From an uncultured Burkholderiales bacterium (GTDB taxonomy: Bacteria > Pseudomonadota > Gammaproteobacteria > Burkholderiales > Burkholderiaceae_C), in assembly GCA_903896615.1 (NCBI GenBank), contig CAITYM010000130.1:1-64000 (forward strand): a stretch of 64,000 bases of DNA, written 5' to 3'. The stretch's first letter is position 1; the number at the start of each line of letters is the position of its first letter. Positions 44,185 to 55,409 of this stretch are shown here, piece after piece. The notes beneath the pieces were generated by a model. The model was not told the DNA's origin, did no database searches, and saw nothing but the letters and a program-made list of their open reading frames with translations. Made by a program: the position numbers and the translations under genes.

Positions 44185-45228
44185 CTAGCGTTTAGCCACC
44201 TTTGCATCAAGATTGCCTGCAGTGATTGCTTTCAACTCGGGGTAATCTTTGGCCATTTGCGCACCATTCAACGGCTTATATACGCCTTGATGACAGGTTG
44301 CACAATAAACTTTTGCGACATCTCCAGTTTCGCCCAGTCGGTGTGCGGGAAAAGTACTCTGCAGCGGCTCCATATAGGTAAGGTTTAAGTCTCGCACCAT
44401 GCGAATACCGTACCACGCCGTAGCTCGTTGAGGCGGGTTCCCCTCCCAACTCGAAAAAGTACGGGTGTTGTGACAATATGTGCAATTTACACCAAGCGAT
44501 GTAGCCATATGGGTCATTAATCCGTAAGTCCACTCGGCTTGTTTGATGGAGTGTTTATTGCCATTAGGCAGTGCGGTTACCCCGCCCACTCTTATATCTT
44601 GCGCGCCTAACAAAAAGGGTGTGAAAGGATCGTTAGGCAATGAGGAGAGTCCCACACTCAAAGCGGGTTCATTTTGACCCGCCTTGTCCCCGATAAAGTT
44701 TGCACCAGCGGGGGTTACATCACGTTTAAACCAAACTTGCTGTGGTATGTTGTTGCCGCGGTGACAGGTATAACAAGTGACGCCTGTATTTGCAACGTGG
44801 CTGGTCCAATTGACATTCAGATTTTGTGTCATTTGGATCATTCGCCTAGCAACCACTTTGGTGTATTTGCTGTCCTCTGCAAAGTTGGCAGGGTTATGAC
44901 AGTAAACACAGCCCTCATTAGGAGCAACCCAAGAGGCCATCGACACCATAAGACGGGTAAACTGTGCCGAGGACAGGCCACCTAAGACTTGTACGTTTTT
45001 GTAAACCTGGCTTGCCCGGGGTCCATCAGTTGGAGCCGGCGGCAGTGCAAACGGGACAGCGTTATTTTCAGCCTTCGCCTCCACAATTCTGGGGTTGTAT
45101 ATTTCCACCATACCTGTTCCGCGGTATCCGTGTTGGATGCTGTCCATGGGAGGGCGCTCACACCCTGACAACAAAAGCAACAAACCTAGGCTTGCAAGGT
45201 GGAGAATTTTAATCATGATAGATCTCAT
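44185..45228 (-). CDS. pufC: Reaction center tetraheme cytochrome c subunit
   Basis: Four CxxCH motifs (CVYCH, CYTCH, CTYCH, CATCH); lipobox LLSGC. Confidence 0.97.
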   Translation of the reverse strand: MRSIMIKILHLASLGLLLLLSGCERPPMDSIQHGYRGTGMVEIYNPRIVEAKAENNAVPFALPPAPTDGPRASQVYKNVQVLGGLSSAQFTRLMVSMASWVAPNEGCVYCHNPANFAEDSKYTKVVARRMIQMTQNLNVNWTSHVANTGVTCYTCHRGNNIPQQVWFKRDVTPAGANFIGDKAGQNEPALSVGLSSLPNDPFTPFLLGAQDIRVGGVTALPNGNKHSIKQAEWTYGLMTHMATSLGVNCTYCHNTRTFSSWEGNPPQRATAWYGIRMVRDLNLTYMEPLQSTFPAHRLGETGDVAKVYCATCHQGVYKPLNGAQMAKDYPELKAITAGNLDAKVAKR

Positions 45229-46202
45229 GGTTTCGCTCCTTGTAGGGTTGCAGGGTCAACCACATTAGGAAAAACGGGGGGATACGGTGGAGCTACACCG
45301 TGTTTTACGGCCCACAGATACCAGTTATCGACTACTGTCCCGGTTAGCAAAATTCCAATTCCACCCACTAAAGGACACAAAACTGCAAACCACCAAGCCC
45401 ATCTGTGAATCGACTCCATGGTGGCGTTAAAGCCCATCGTCCATCGCCAAAATAGAGCTGCACGCTCAGATGCAGTGCCTCGATCTACGATTTGTTCAAT
45501 TTCGCGCTCACCCCCGTAACGACCTACAGCCAAAATAGTTGCTCCGTGCATGGCAAAGAGCAACACTGAGCCGTACAGAAAAACAATCGATAGTGCATGA
45601 AAGGGGTTATAGAAAAGATTTCCGTATCGAAGCGAGAACGCCGCAGTCCAATCTAGGTGAGGAAAAATTCCAAATGGCACAGCCTCACACCAACAGCCCA
45701 TCAATACGGGTCTAAAAAATCCGAGTACGAGGAAAAGCCATATTGCACCCGTAAAAGCCCAGGGAACGTGGGTACCCAGCCCTAGCTGCCTAGCGCGTCT
45801 GTATGTTCTAACCCACCACAAAAGAATTGAAATAGTTAAAAACAAACCTGCAATCAACCACCACCCCCCCTGATTAAGCGGGGGCATATGAAGTCCATAA
45901 ACTGGAGCGGGTGGTTCAAGAGCCAACCAAAAGAGTTGTCTAACGAATTGAACAGGACTAAAGTTAACAGAGGCCAACATGTTCATACCGATAATGTTGA
46001 AGGACAAAATCCCAAACACCAAAGACGCAAGACCCACGCTTCCTAAATAAACAGGACCAATCTGTGCGTTCCCTAAACGTCCAGCAAGGTGCAAGAAAAA
46101 AGGTTTTATCAAGCGGGGATCATTTCCCTTGGGTAGAGGTATACCTTCACTCACGGGTCCCGTCGCTTGTACGGCAGTGAACAGGTTTTGATATTGAGCC
46201 AT
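45225..46202 (-). CDS. pufM: Reaction center M subunit
   Basis: [64 protein letters not shown]. Confidence 0.98.
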   Translation of the reverse strand: MAQYQNLFTAVQATGPVSEGIPLPKGNDPRLIKPFFLHLAGRLGNAQIGPVYLGSVGLASLVFGILSFNIIGMNMLASVNFSPVQFVRQLFWLALEPPAPVYGLHMPPLNQGGWWLIAGLFLTISILLWWVRTYRRARQLGLGTHVPWAFTGAIWLFLVLGFFRPVLMGCWCEAVPFGIFPHLDWTAAFSLRYGNLFYNPFHALSIVFLYGSVLLFAMHGATILAVGRYGGEREIEQIVDRGTASERAALFWRWTMGFNATMESIHRWAWWFAVLCPLVGGIGILLTGTVVDNWYLWAVKHGVAPPYPPVFPNVVDPATLQGAKP

Positions 46203-46281
46203 ACTCTAATTCCTTTAAATCTTTTATCCTGGTGTTTGATGATTGATTTTTAAATCAATCTTTACTGAAGAGATTACGGGT

Positions 46282-47106
46282 TCAATGCCAAATTGGCATG
46301 TTCAACCACCATCCCCACCACTCTGGCCATCCTCTGGACCAAAAAGGTCCACTGATAACGATACAAACTGCTGAGAAAAATACTGCAGCAAGAGCTAAAA
46401 ATAATCCAAGCCTGTGAATCCCAAGGGTTCCAATTGAGTAGCCCACAATATCTCTAAAAAAGGTATCCTCATGCTCAGGAGATTTGACAACTTCGCCGGC
46501 CTTTGGATTCGTGGCCGAGAGAACCAAAGCACCGTGAAGTGAGAGCGCAAAAGTGGTAGTGAAGAAAAAGGTCACTGCAATCATATGCGCAGGGTTATAG
46601 TGAAAATGCAAATACTGATAGCCTACATTGGACACCCAGTCCAAGTGACTGTAGATGCCGTAGGGAAAAGCGTGCCCCCAAGCACCCATCAACACAGGGC
46701 GAATAACCTCAAGCGTAAAGTAGGCAAATATCGCAAAACTAAAAGCAAAGGGAACGTGGTATCCCATTCCCAGTTTGCGACAAATTTCAACCTCTCTTAA
46801 CGCCCAGGAGACAAATGCACCCAAGGCGCAAACAGTTATCCACTGCCACAACCCGCCCTTAAGCATTGGCGCCATTTTGAGTCCATAGGACAAATCAGGT
46901 GGTGCAATACTGATTTGCCATAAATTCCAAGTAGGCCCCATTGCTGCACCGTACAAAATGAGAGCAGTTCCAAGTACTGAGAAAAAAAATGTCGTAACTC
47001 CAAAGAAGCCCACAAAAAACGGACCTACCCAAAAGTCAAACAAGTCGCCACCAATTAAAGTGCCACCACGAATTCGGTATTTTTTCTCAAAACTCAGCAT
47101 GGCCAT
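46282..47106 (-). CDS. pufL: Reaction center L subunit
   Basis: [59 protein letters not shown]. Confidence 0.98.
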   Translation of the reverse strand: MAMLSFEKKYRIRGGTLIGGDLFDFWVGPFFVGFFGVTTFFFSVLGTALILYGAAMGPTWNLWQISIAPPDLSYGLKMAPMLKGGLWQWITVCALGAFVSWALREVEICRKLGMGYHVPFAFSFAIFAYFTLEVIRPVLMGAWGHAFPYGIYSHLDWVSNVGYQYLHFHYNPAHMIAVTFFFTTTFALSLHGALVLSATNPKAGEVVKSPEHEDTFFRDIVGYSIGTLGIHRLGLFLALAAVFFSAVCIVISGPFWSRGWPEWWGWWLNMPIWH

Positions 47107-47162
47107 CTTCGAGCCCTCCTGTGCCTCTTAAGGCAGATATAAACACAAACACTTTCTAAATA

Positions 47163-47206
47163 CAGGTGTCAAAGGTCTTGCCTTGCAACTTAACCAATGG
47201 CACCTG
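47163..47206 (-). other. Imperfect hairpin in pufA-pufL intercistronic region
   Basis: On minus strand CAGGTGcCAttGGT...ACCttTGaCACCTG. Confidence 0.5.
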
Positions 47207-47230
47207 CACTCTTCTCTACGCTAACCTTTA

Positions 47231-47428
47231 TCAGGACTTTTCTGCCACTGGCGCTGGCATTGGCGCATTTTGCGCCGCAGCCGGTGCCGGCTTTCTAGGT
47301 CCATCGAACCAGTTATAGCGATTTGTACTTAGCAAAATGAGGTGAATCATTGCTGCTAGTGCAAAAAGAAAAATTCCCTGAGCAACCATTGCTCTTAAGG
47401 GATCAAACAGACGCCAAATTCTCCACAT
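47231..47428 (-). CDS. pufA: LH1 antenna alpha subunit
   Basis: [50 protein letters not shown] overlapping stop of the preceding ORF. Confidence 0.97.
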   Translation of the reverse strand: MWRIWRLFDPLRAMVAQGIFLFALAAMIHLILLSTNRYNWFDGPRKPAPAAAQNAPMPAPVAEKS

Positions 47429-47437
47429 GGCTTTCTC

Positions 47438-47662
47438 CTAGTTGATATGAGACATAAAGGTGAATACTGCCGATTTGATTCCAATAAAAATGTTTTGAGA
47501 ATCCTCAGCCCCACTCAACCATTTGCGCCAATGAATGCCAACCATTTGGCCAAGCAAAGCAACAACAAGCAAAAGAACAAAGCACGGTACAAAGATCAAC
47601 AAATCACTCATCTTCTCTGTGAGAGAAAATGCACTATTGGTTTCATTCATCATTTCTGACAT
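47438..47662 (-). CDS. Uncharacterised 74-aa single-TM protein inserted between pufB and pufA
   Basis: MSEMMNETNSAFSLTEKMSDLLIFVPCFVLLLVVALLGQMVGIHWRKWLSGAEDSQNIFIGIKSAVFTFMSHIN; SD AGGAG-8 nt-ATG; 9 nt before pufA. ORF track start (47743) overlaps pufB and is probably too long. Confidence 0.85.
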   Translation of the reverse strand: MSEMMNETNSAFSLTEKMSDLLIFVPCFVLLLVVALLGQMVGIHWRKWLSGAEDSQNIFIGIKSAVFTFMSHIN

Positions 47663-47702
47663 GGCAGTAACTCCTAATTTAAAAACACTTACCTGCTCTG
47701 AC

Positions 47703-47846
47703 TTAGAACCAGGGCCGCCATGCCCAGACCAACATGTGGGCAATAACAGCTATCGCTGTAAACCCCACTAATCCTTGGACCCAGTAATGGTGGAACTCCT
47801 GAGCTTCCTCATCGGTCAGTCCGGATATTGAATTCCGATTAGACAT
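47703..47846 (-). CDS. pufB: LH1 antenna beta subunit
   Basis: [47 protein letters not shown] (47 aa); SD AAGGAG; missed by ORF track. Confidence 0.97.
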   Translation of the reverse strand: MSNRNSISGLTDEEAQEFHHYWVQGLVGFTAIAVIAHMLVWAWRPWF

Positions 47847-48018
47847 ATGAATGCTCCTTCTTTATGAAAGTGGCCTGGAAGACCATCGACGCGCTCAGCC
47901 CGCGCACCCTGGGCAGCCGCAACAAGACGTTGCTGCATTGGGTCCAGATTGCCTTTGTGCATTCGAGCTTGAATGCGTTCAAAGACAATCCATTGAATTC
48001 GTTGAGTTGCTGGTTCAT
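47839..48018 (-). CDS. Doubtful 59-aa ORF filling the bchZ-pufB gap
   Basis: ATGA start/stop overlap with bchZ and stop overlapping pufB start; [59 protein letters not shown]; no recognised homology. Confidence 0.25.
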   Translation of the reverse strand: MNQQLNEFNGLSLNAFKLECTKAIWTQCSNVLLRLPRVRGLSASMVFQATFIKKEHSYV

Positions 48019-49553
48019 GCTGCTACGCCCGTACCTGTTTGAGCTGCGTTTGTTGGGGTTGGAACTGGCCCAACAGGTTTTGAGTTAGGTGCAGGGGCCA
48101 TACCCAATGTCTTTGCAGTCAGCATCAAACGCTCAGCACTGACCTGGATTTCGTTTGCCTGTTGAGCGGCTCTATCAGTTGTATCTCTAAGAGTTTTAGC
48201 CACAGAGATCTGAATGAGTACGGGCTGTGCGCTCACACATTGCCTGAGTAGCTCTTGAGCCTCCTCGCTCCATTGCAGTTGTGAAGGCGCAACCACTCCT
48301 CTAGACAGTGTGGACTCTGCCTTGTCCATCTCAGTACCGAGCGGCAAAATATTAAAGAGCGCATCAAACAATGCATTGCAAACCTCTTGAACCAAATAGG
48401 TCGCACCGCTGTAACCCATAAAAGGCGTACCAGTGTGACGACGAATAATCGCACCTGGAAACGAAGCCGCAATAAAGCAAGGCTTCATGGGGCCGCGAGA
48501 TGCAAGCTCACTCAAATACATTCTTTCGTTATAGCTACCAAAAAGAATAAGAGGCGTTTGACTGCGTACCAACTCCCTCACAGCTTCGTTATCTGTTTTT
48601 TGACCCGGTAATCGAGGCACTGAAAAACGACAAGGTAAGCCCATCTCATCTTCAAGAAAGTGTTTGAGTCCGCGGGAATAAGTCTCATTGGCAACAACAG
48701 CAAAACTAGCTGTTGCAAAGAAATCTTGAGTCACTGAGCGCCAAAGGTCCCAAACCGGCTTCAAAGTCGTGTGACGTTCACGCTCAATAAACGGCTCTGG
48801 ATCCAGACCCAACATCTCGCCTAACTTTCTCAAAAAAAGAGTCGTGCTGTGCAGCCCTATTGGAGCTTGCAGATAGGGGCGGTCAAGTGCTTCACAAAGC
48901 ATACGACCAAATTCTCGGTACATGCAAATGTTTACATCTGATTCAACCAAGCGAGATACATCGGATAAGTGTGATCCCAGTGGAAAGATCATATTGATTT
49001 CTGCGCCAATCCCCTGAACCAAGCGCTTTATTTCAGCAACATCACTGGGTGAGTTGAAAACTCCGTAACTAGGGCCAATGATATTGACGCGAGGCCTATC
49101 GCCCTCTTTTCGAACACGTTTTGGCACCTTCTTGAGTCCGTACTCACTCCAGAGCCAAAACATCGCCCGATTTGCGCATTGCCACTGGTCTTCATCGATG
49201 GTACGTGGCAAAAAGCGCAATAAGTTTGTACCTTCAGGTGTGACCCCGCCCCCAATCATCTCGGCAATAGAGCCGGTTACAACTACAGCAGGTAAATCGG
49301 GATCTAATGAGGCATGAGCACGTTTCATTGCACCCTCTGTACCCTCGCGTCCGAGTTGCTCCTCTGCCAACCCAGTTACGACAATCGGCAACTCGTGAGG
49401 GGGCAGCGCATCTGTGTAATGCAGCACAGAGGTGACCGGTAAGTTCTCACACCCTACAGGTCCATCAATAACGACTTGCAGTCCCTTGATAGCCGTGAAA
49501 ACATACACAGCGCCCCAATATCCGCCAGCGCGGTCATGATCAATGACAAACAT
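48015..49553 (-). CDS. bchZ: Chlorophyllide a reductase subunit Z
   Basis: [68 protein letters not shown]. Confidence 0.97.
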   Translation of the reverse strand: MFVIDHDRAGGYWGAVYVFTAIKGLQVVIDGPVGCENLPVTSVLHYTDALPPHELPIVVTGLAEEQLGREGTEGAMKRAHASLDPDLPAVVVTGSIAEMIGGGVTPEGTNLLRFLPRTIDEDQWQCANRAMFWLWSEYGLKKVPKRVRKEGDRPRVNIIGPSYGVFNSPSDVAEIKRLVQGIGAEINMIFPLGSHLSDVSRLVESDVNICMYREFGRMLCEALDRPYLQAPIGLHSTTLFLRKLGEMLGLDPEPFIERERHTTLKPVWDLWRSVTQDFFATASFAVVANETYSRGLKHFLEDEMGLPCRFSVPRLPGQKTDNEAVRELVRSQTPLILFGSYNERMYLSELASRGPMKPCFIAASFPGAIIRRHTGTPFMGYSGATYLVQEVCNALFDALFNILPLGTEMDKAESTLSRGVVAPSQLQWSEEAQELLRQCVSAQPVLIQISVAKTLRDTTDRAAQQANEIQVSAERLMLTAKTLGMAPAPNSKPVGPVPTPTNAAQTGTGVAA

Positions 49554-51082
49554 TAACCCATCTCCTGTGCTTTGCGTAGCTTGATTTTTTTCTCAAGTTG
49601 GCGCTTGTTTTCTGCACGAAACTCAGGCCTATCTACAGGCTTTTCCATCCACACACCTGATGAATCTCCGTGACCAACTGCCCCAAAGAATGCTTTCATC
49701 TTATTGAAGCGACTTTGGTTACCTATAGCTGCATTTACAACTTGTACCAATGATCCTGCACCGGCGACCCCCATCAAAGGTCTGGCTGAAATCAGGTTCG
49801 TGAAATAAAGAGAGGGTATGCAGGCCTCTTTTGCGTATTGCACAACAGGTGTGGTCCCAATAGCCAAGTCTGGCTTGAAGGCCTGAACAGCATCTAAATC
49901 TTGTTCGAGTGAGGCCCTAAATTGGACTTGCACACCCTTTGACTTAAGCCACTCAGCGTCATGTGCGTTCCAAGGTGTTGAGGGACAGGCTGAGCCCACA
50001 TATCTTAAATCGGCACCACACTCAACCAAAAGCCTTGCAACGATAAGCTCAGAGCCCTCGTAGCCACTAAGAGTGATACGGCCATTTATTTTTTGCTCAG
50101 ACAAAACGTTCTTGATGATGGGTAAGCATTTATTTTTTGCTTCATCAATGAGGGCTTGGGAGACGCCTGAGCTGTGGCCAATGTTTTGCAGCCAATCATT
50201 AGTCCCCTCAACACCCACAGGTGCTGAACCAACGATGGGACGACCTGCTGCCTCAAACTCTCTGATACTGGCTGTATAAAAAGGATGAATAGCGGCAACC
50301 ACTGAACAGTCAAGGGCTGCGTACAACTCGCGCCACTCTCGCGTTGGAACACTGCATCCAACGGATAACCTCATGGGCTCGATCATCATCGCAATGCCCA
50401 TTGGATCTGCCGGGAACATTTCCCCTAGGAGAGTGATAGTTGGATTTTGTTGTCTGCCTTTTTTGGGCGCTTGAACCGGACCGCTCATGATCTCATGGCG
50501 CGCGTATTTGAGCATTGCGCCTGCGAGAACGTCTTTGGCTTCTGCGTGGGTTGGAACACCAAACCCTGGCACATCAATACCTATGATACGTACACCGTTG
50601 ATCTCTTTTGGAAGAAGTTGAAGCGGTACACCACTGGCTGTGGGAACACATAAATTAATGATCACAATGGCGTCATATTTCTCTGGATCTGCCTGGGCAT
50701 GTACAGAGTCACGAATATCTTCAAACAGTTTGCCTGTAACCAGGGTCTCAGAGTTAAAGGGTACATAACCCACGCTTCTTCTTGCACCGTAGAAATGGGA
50801 TGTAAAGGTAAGCCCATACACACAACAAGCTGAACCAGATAGGATGGTTGCAGTGCGACTCATTCTCAGGCCAACCCTTAATGAGCCAAACGCAGGACAC
50901 ATACTTTGCGGTTGATCGTGAGGACCCTTTGGATAATCCAATGCGTAGCGCTCTAAGATATCGCTTTTGCCTGCGGCTTGGGCCGCAGCAAGTAGTGTTT
51001 TCTCACCCGCGTGGCACGCTGCCCCCTCGGGCTGGTGGTCATCAACCTTTTGAATAGGAATGGTTTTGGCTGGGGTATTCAT
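49553..51082 (-). CDS. bchY: Chlorophyllide a reductase subunit Y
   Basis: [67 protein letters not shown]. Confidence 0.97.
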   Translation of the reverse strand: MNTPAKTIPIQKVDDHQPEGAACHAGEKTLLAAAQAAGKSDILERYALDYPKGPHDQPQSMCPAFGSLRVGLRMSRTATILSGSACCVYGLTFTSHFYGARRSVGYVPFNSETLVTGKLFEDIRDSVHAQADPEKYDAIVIINLCVPTASGVPLQLLPKEINGVRIIGIDVPGFGVPTHAEAKDVLAGAMLKYARHEIMSGPVQAPKKGRQQNPTITLLGEMFPADPMGIAMMIEPMRLSVGCSVPTREWRELYAALDCSVVAAIHPFYTASIREFEAAGRPIVGSAPVGVEGTNDWLQNIGHSSGVSQALIDEAKNKCLPIIKNVLSEQKINGRITLSGYEGSELIVARLLVECGADLRYVGSACPSTPWNAHDAEWLKSKGVQVQFRASLEQDLDAVQAFKPDLAIGTTPVVQYAKEACIPSLYFTNLISARPLMGVAGAGSLVQVVNAAIGNQSRFNKMKAFFGAVGHGDSSGVWMEKPVDRPEFRAENKRQLEKKIKLRKAQEMG

Positions 51083-51087
51083 ACGAA

Positions 51088-52137
51088 TTAGACTTCGTCG
51101 TAAATAACTTCAAACGTTGGCTTTGTTGATATGGTCGCACCTCTCATATCAAACTCCGTAGCGGGCTCAAGAACTACATTTCGTCCAACAGTGTCCGCAC
51201 TAAAAAGACCGAGTAGTTCGTCTTGTGTCAGTGGCTTAGGACGCTGGGGCGGGGCTTCGCCGACATTTTTGGCCAAGCTCTCAAATAGCGGCCCCCATTG
51301 ACCACCAGGTCTGCCGATGATCTCGTAACTTGCGCTTTTTCTGCGAATGTCCTCGTGTGCTGGGATTGCAGCTAATACGGGCACTCCGGCTAGCTCTGCA
51401 AATTTTGCCGCCTCTCCTGTACCGTCATCTTTATTGATAACCATTCCAGCAACACCTACGTTGCCACCTAATTTGCGGAAATACTCCACTGCTGAGCAAA
51501 CATTATTGGCAACATAGAGTGACTGAAGATCGTTTGATCCAACCACAATTACTTTTTGACACATATCGCGAGCGATTGGCAGCCCAAAACCGCCACAAAC
51601 AACGTCCCCTAGGAAGTCCAGTAAAACGTAGTCAAAACCCCACTCGTGAAACCCAAGTTTCTCAAGCGTCTCGAACCCGTGAATAATGCCCCTGCCTCCA
51701 CAACCGCGTCCCACCTCGGGTCCACCGAGCTCCATCGCGTATACGCCGTCTCGTTTAAAGCAAACGTCACCAATGCTTACCGCTTCACCGGCTAATTTTT
51801 TCTTTGACGATGTCTCGATGATGGTGGGACAAGCTTTACCCCCAAATAGCAAACTCGTTGTGTCACTTTTTGGGTCGCACCCGATCAGTAGCACTTTTTT
51901 CCCTTGCTGTGCCATCATGTAACTTAGATTGGCTAGCGTGAAACTCTTGCCAATACCTCCTTTACCGTAAATAGCAATAATTTGAGTTTCTTTGGTCACC
52001 TCACCTGTGTGAACTTTCTCAGGCTCATGGCTTGCTTCGTCTCTTAGACGCTTGGTGAATTGAATCGTTTTTTCAGCAGAATTAGTTGACATCAATTTCT
52101 CCAGTCCAGGATCATTTTCAAACAATGGGGATCGCAA
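51088..52137 (-). CDS. bchX: Chlorophyllide a reductase iron protein X
   Basis: [54 protein letters not shown]; start probably ATG at 52092 (MSTNSAEKTIQF). Confidence 0.97.
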   Translation of the reverse strand: MRSPLFENDPGLEKLMSTNSAEKTIQFTKRLRDEASHEPEKVHTGEVTKETQIIAIYGKGGIGKSFTLANLSYMMAQQGKKVLLIGCDPKSDTTSLLFGGKACPTIIETSSKKKLAGEAVSIGDVCFKRDGVYAMELGGPEVGRGCGGRGIIHGFETLEKLGFHEWGFDYVLLDFLGDVVCGGFGLPIARDMCQKVIVVGSNDLQSLYVANNVCSAVEYFRKLGGNVGVAGMVINKDDGTGEAAKFAELAGVPVLAAIPAHEDIRRKSASYEIIGRPGGQWGPLFESLAKNVGEAPPQRPKPLTQDELLGLFSADTVGRNVVLEPATEFDMRGATISTKPTFEVIYDEV

Positions 52138-53039
52138 AATGCGGCTTCATAAGCATCCTGCGCTTGAGCAGGATTGCTCGTATTAGTGATCAATCCGTCT
52201 AGCGAGAGTCTTCCGTTGCTGAGGAGCATGGAGACGGCCGATAAATCACAACGCTTCCACTGCGCGGCAACACGAATTTGGGGCTCTTTCATAAATGCCG
52301 CAGCAAAGTTAAAGGAGACATCTTGTGTGTAAAAACCGGCCAGTACAACTTCACCACCTGGGGCCAAATGTGCAATCAACTTATTAAGTAACGAAGCGTC
52401 CCCACTGACGTCGTAGATGGCCTTGTAATCTTTTTTGGTGTCTTCCCTAGGATCAATGACTTGGTAGCCCTGTGCACCGCTCATGCGCGCTGCATTGATC
52501 TCCCAAACTACGGGAGGTGGCATACCAGCTGCGACGGTCATTCTGGCGAGCAAGCGCCCCATGATTCCGTGTCCAATAATCAAATCCGGGGGTTCAGCAG
52601 TGTTGATGGCTCCACCCTTTGAAACACTGTGATAGGCAGTTGCGGCCAAAGCGAGAAGAGTTGCGTTGAGCGCATTTTTTTCCTCAACTGCAATTGCCCT
52701 ATCCGCAGGCACTACCAATTTAGATCCTGATCCACCAAATAAATTGCGCACATTCTTAAATGAATAGGCACCGGGGACGAATACGAAATCTCCGGTTTTG
52801 AAGTCTAAATTTGAATGATTCTTTTTAACTTGTCCCACTGCTTCGTAGCCTGGGACAAGGGGATAACCCATACCGGGGAAATTGGGCATAGAGCCCTCCC
52901 ACAGCAAGCGCTCTGTACCGGTGCTGATGCCTGTATAAGCAACTTCGATCTCCAGATCCCCCTCAACCATCTCGTTGACTTCTAATTTTGTCAACTTGAT
53001 ATTTTTGGGACCTTCAAAGAGTATGGCCTGAGCTTCCAT
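52092..53039 (-). CDS. bchC: 3-hydroxyethyl bacteriochlorophyllide a dehydrogenase
   Basis: GISTGTERLLWEGSMPNFPGMGYPLVPGYEAVGQV; MDR family. Confidence 0.96.
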   Translation of the reverse strand: MEAQAILFEGPKNIKLTKLEVNEMVEGDLEIEVAYTGISTGTERLLWEGSMPNFPGMGYPLVPGYEAVGQVKKNHSNLDFKTGDFVFVPGAYSFKNVRNLFGGSGSKLVVPADRAIAVEEKNALNATLLALAATAYHSVSKGGAINTAEPPDLIIGHGIMGRLLARMTVAAGMPPPVVWEINAARMSGAQGYQVIDPREDTKKDYKAIYDVSGDASLLNKLIAHLAPGGEVVLAGFYTQDVSFNFAAAFMKEPQIRVAAQWKRCDLSAVSMLLSNGRLSLDGLITNTSNPAQAQDAYEAAFCDPHCLKMILDWRN

Positions 53040-53074
53040 TTGGGTACTTGTATATTTTTATTTACAATTTAATA

Positions 53075-53092
53075 AGTCAATCTTAGTTGACA
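53075..53092. promoter_or_regulatory. PpsR/CrtJ-like site upstream of bchC
   Basis: AGTCAATCTTAGTTGACA (minus strand TGTCAACTAAGATTGACT). Confidence 0.65.
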
Positions 53093-53120
53093 CTTTTGAG
53101 AAAAAAAATAAGTAGAAACA

Positions 53121-54395
53121 CTAATACTTCTTAGCAATTAATACTTTTGAATGCATAGACATCGGATTCGAGAGGACTTCAATTTGAATAAATCCGGCTT
53201 CTAACATCATCTGCGTGAGTTGCTCAGGGGTGCGGAGCCTGCCCTCACCCATTGCCAACAAGTAAAAATGAAAGTAAGGATCGTGCTTTGCGCCTTTTGC
53301 ACTCGCCATGGGCTCGGCCAACAAGAGGGTTCCCTTGGGTGGCAATGCATGGTGAATTTTTTTCAAAAGCATCTGCACAACCTCATCGCTGTGATCGTGA
53401 GCGACTCGGACTAATGTGACCAAGTCAACTGTGCTTGGCAAGGGATCTAATTTAAAACTGCCTGCAACTAAATTAATTCTTTTATAAAAGGGCTGATCCA
53501 ACAAATTTTGTCGTGTGAGCGCGATGACTTCTGGCAAATCCATTGCCGCGAATTCGAGCTCAGGGTACATCTGGGCAACTGTAGAGACAAATCTTCCTTT
53601 GCCGCACCCAATATCTAACATTTTGGTGTGCTTAGAGAAATCATAAACGGATGTGATCTCATCTATGACAAAGTTCTGGGAGTTAGACATTAAATCGCTG
53701 TACTTAGCGAATTGTTTTTCTTTTTCCGACTCGACTGCGTTTTGAGCGTCAACGACTGCACCTGAATTTATATCCCCGTCCATAGCGTACTTTGCATAAG
53801 GCCAGTACTCATTCATCTGAGAGGCTTTGCCCGATTGAAGCAACTTGGCTGTATCTAGCATGTCTGCATAAAGCACGGCATTGTGCTCTACCATCGCACT
53901 GATGCCGGGGTAACTGATAACGGGTAAACCAAGTGGTCCAATACCAAATCTGTTACGGGAACGACTCTCTATGAGGCCAAGCGAGAGTGCGGACAAAATC
54001 AACCGATCCAGGTTATCTTTTGGCAATTGGATATGCTGGATGAGTTCCTCGTAGTTGCAAGGATTTTCATAAAGGCGCTCCAAAATTCCGTAACGCACAC
54101 AAGTTAAAAGTACTTGAAAATTAACGAATCCGGTCATTAAATCAAAAACCTGTTGCGTTCTGTATTTAGCAAACCAACGGGTAAAGATATTGTTTACTGA
54201 GAAACGATAAAAAACAGGAGACGCCATTAACCTATCGACGGATTTCCTAAATCGCTCTGAATAGGAATCCAATGCAACTTGAGCGCTTGTGTCCCGTGCA
54301 TTAGCGCGCCCTACATTAGTGCGCCCTGCGCTAATCGGGGCAGAGGAGGCCAAAGCCATCTCTTGTTCTGCGCCTTGAGGAACGTTTATCCTCAT
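53121..54395 (-). CDS. crtF: Demethylspheroidene O-methyltransferase
   Basis: MLDIGCGKGRFVSTVAQMYPELEFAAMDLPEVI; ARVAHDHSDEVVQMLLKKIHHALPPKGTLLLAEPMA. Confidence 0.94.
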   Translation of the reverse strand: MRINVPQGAEQEMALASSAPISAGRTNVGRANARDTSAQVALDSYSERFRKSVDRLMASPVFYRFSVNNIFTRWFAKYRTQQVFDLMTGFVNFQVLLTCVRYGILERLYENPCNYEELIQHIQLPKDNLDRLILSALSLGLIESRSRNRFGIGPLGLPVISYPGISAMVEHNAVLYADMLDTAKLLQSGKASQMNEYWPYAKYAMDGDINSGAVVDAQNAVESEKEKQFAKYSDLMSNSQNFVIDEITSVYDFSKHTKMLDIGCGKGRFVSTVAQMYPELEFAAMDLPEVIALTRQNLLDQPFYKRINLVAGSFKLDPLPSTVDLVTLVRVAHDHSDEVVQMLLKKIHHALPPKGTLLLAEPMASAKGAKHDPYFHFYLLAMGEGRLRTPEQLTQMMLEAGFIQIEVLSNPMSMHSKVLIAKKY

Positions 54396-55384
54396 ACAAC
54401 TGTTTCAGCTTTAGAGCTTTGCATTTTGGCCAATTTGACATACTTTTGATATTCTTTTTGCGGCACCAACCGCTCCGACTCTTTATAGATCATTGCGCGC
54501 AAAAGATCCCTTCCATCGCAGTAGGGGACTCCATTGGCAGCGTTTTCAATCAAACGTTTAAACTCTAAATTAGCACCCTCCAATCCCAGTGCCTGGGCAG
54601 CGCTTGGGCGTCCATGCTCAACATCTTGACCAACAGGTTTGCCAATCATGGAGAAGTGACCGACCACATCTCGAATGTCATCTGCGATTTGGTATGCATC
54701 CCCAAGACTCTCACCCACCTCTCGCCACGGCTCGGGGTTGGCACCCGCAGCGATAGCCCCCATAAAAACAGCTGCCGTGAACAATGATCCAGTCTTAGAT
54801 CTTTGGTACTTCCATAAATCCACCTTGCTCTCGCACTCCCAGGCTTGGCCAGCGACGATACCGTGGGGTACGCCGACACCTTGGCTGAGCACACTCATCA
54901 TTTTTAATACCCGGTTCGACTGCTCAGGGCTTAAGAGCATTTTTTCGCTTTGACTGAGTAACACTTGATAGGCCATCACAATCAAAGCGTCACCCGTCAA
55001 CAAGGCGACGGGCTCGGAGAAGGCTGCGTGAACGCTTTTCTTTCCCCGCCTTGTTTGCGCATTGTCAAAACAAGGCATATCATCATGTACCAGAGAAGCG
55101 CTGTGCATCAGCTCCAACGCGACTGCTCCTGCATCGGTCAACTCCGGTGAGTCATCCCCACTAACCATCGCAACAGCCATATATAACTGAGGTCTTATCC
55201 TGGCGCCGCCCGGAAATAATGCATGCTCCATTGCGCCGCGTAGGGTTGGAGGGGTGCTTGGGCTGACCAGATCGCGGAAGTAACGCTCCATCGCGGACTG
55301 AATTCTTTGTTCAATATTCATATTCCCTCCCTTTTTGATCCGAAAACGACATTCTGCAGGCTCGGTGTAAATACTTGTTGACAA
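54392..55384 (-). CDS. crtE: Geranylgeranyl diphosphate synthase
   Basis: GGARIRPQLYMAVA; ALELMHSASLVHDDMPCFDNAQTRRGKKSVHA; DDIRD second Asp-rich motif. Confidence 0.96.
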   Translation of the reverse strand: MSTSIYTEPAECRFRIKKGGNMNIEQRIQSAMERYFRDLVSPSTPPTLRGAMEHALFPGGARIRPQLYMAVAMVSGDDSPELTDAGAVALELMHSASLVHDDMPCFDNAQTRRGKKSVHAAFSEPVALLTGDALIVMAYQVLLSQSEKMLLSPEQSNRVLKMMSVLSQGVGVPHGIVAGQAWECESKVDLWKYQRSKTGSLFTAAVFMGAIAAGANPEPWREVGESLGDAYQIADDIRDVVGHFSMIGKPVGQDVEHGRPSAAQALGLEGANLEFKRLIENAANGVPYCDGRDLLRAMIYKESERLVPQKEYQKYVKLAKMQSSKAETVV

Positions 55385-55391
55385 TATTTTA

Positions 55392-55409
55392 TGTCAATGT
55401 AGCATTACA
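55392..55409. promoter_or_regulatory. PpsR/CrtJ site between crtE and hemA
   Basis: TGTCAATGTAGCATTACA (TGT-N12-ACA). Confidence 0.6.

Noticed and set aside
47438-47743. Long 101-aa version of the ORF between pufB and pufA
   Set aside because: Its first 27 residues overlap pufB out of frame; the internal ATG at 47662 has a proper SD (AGGAG), so the 74-aa form is preferred.
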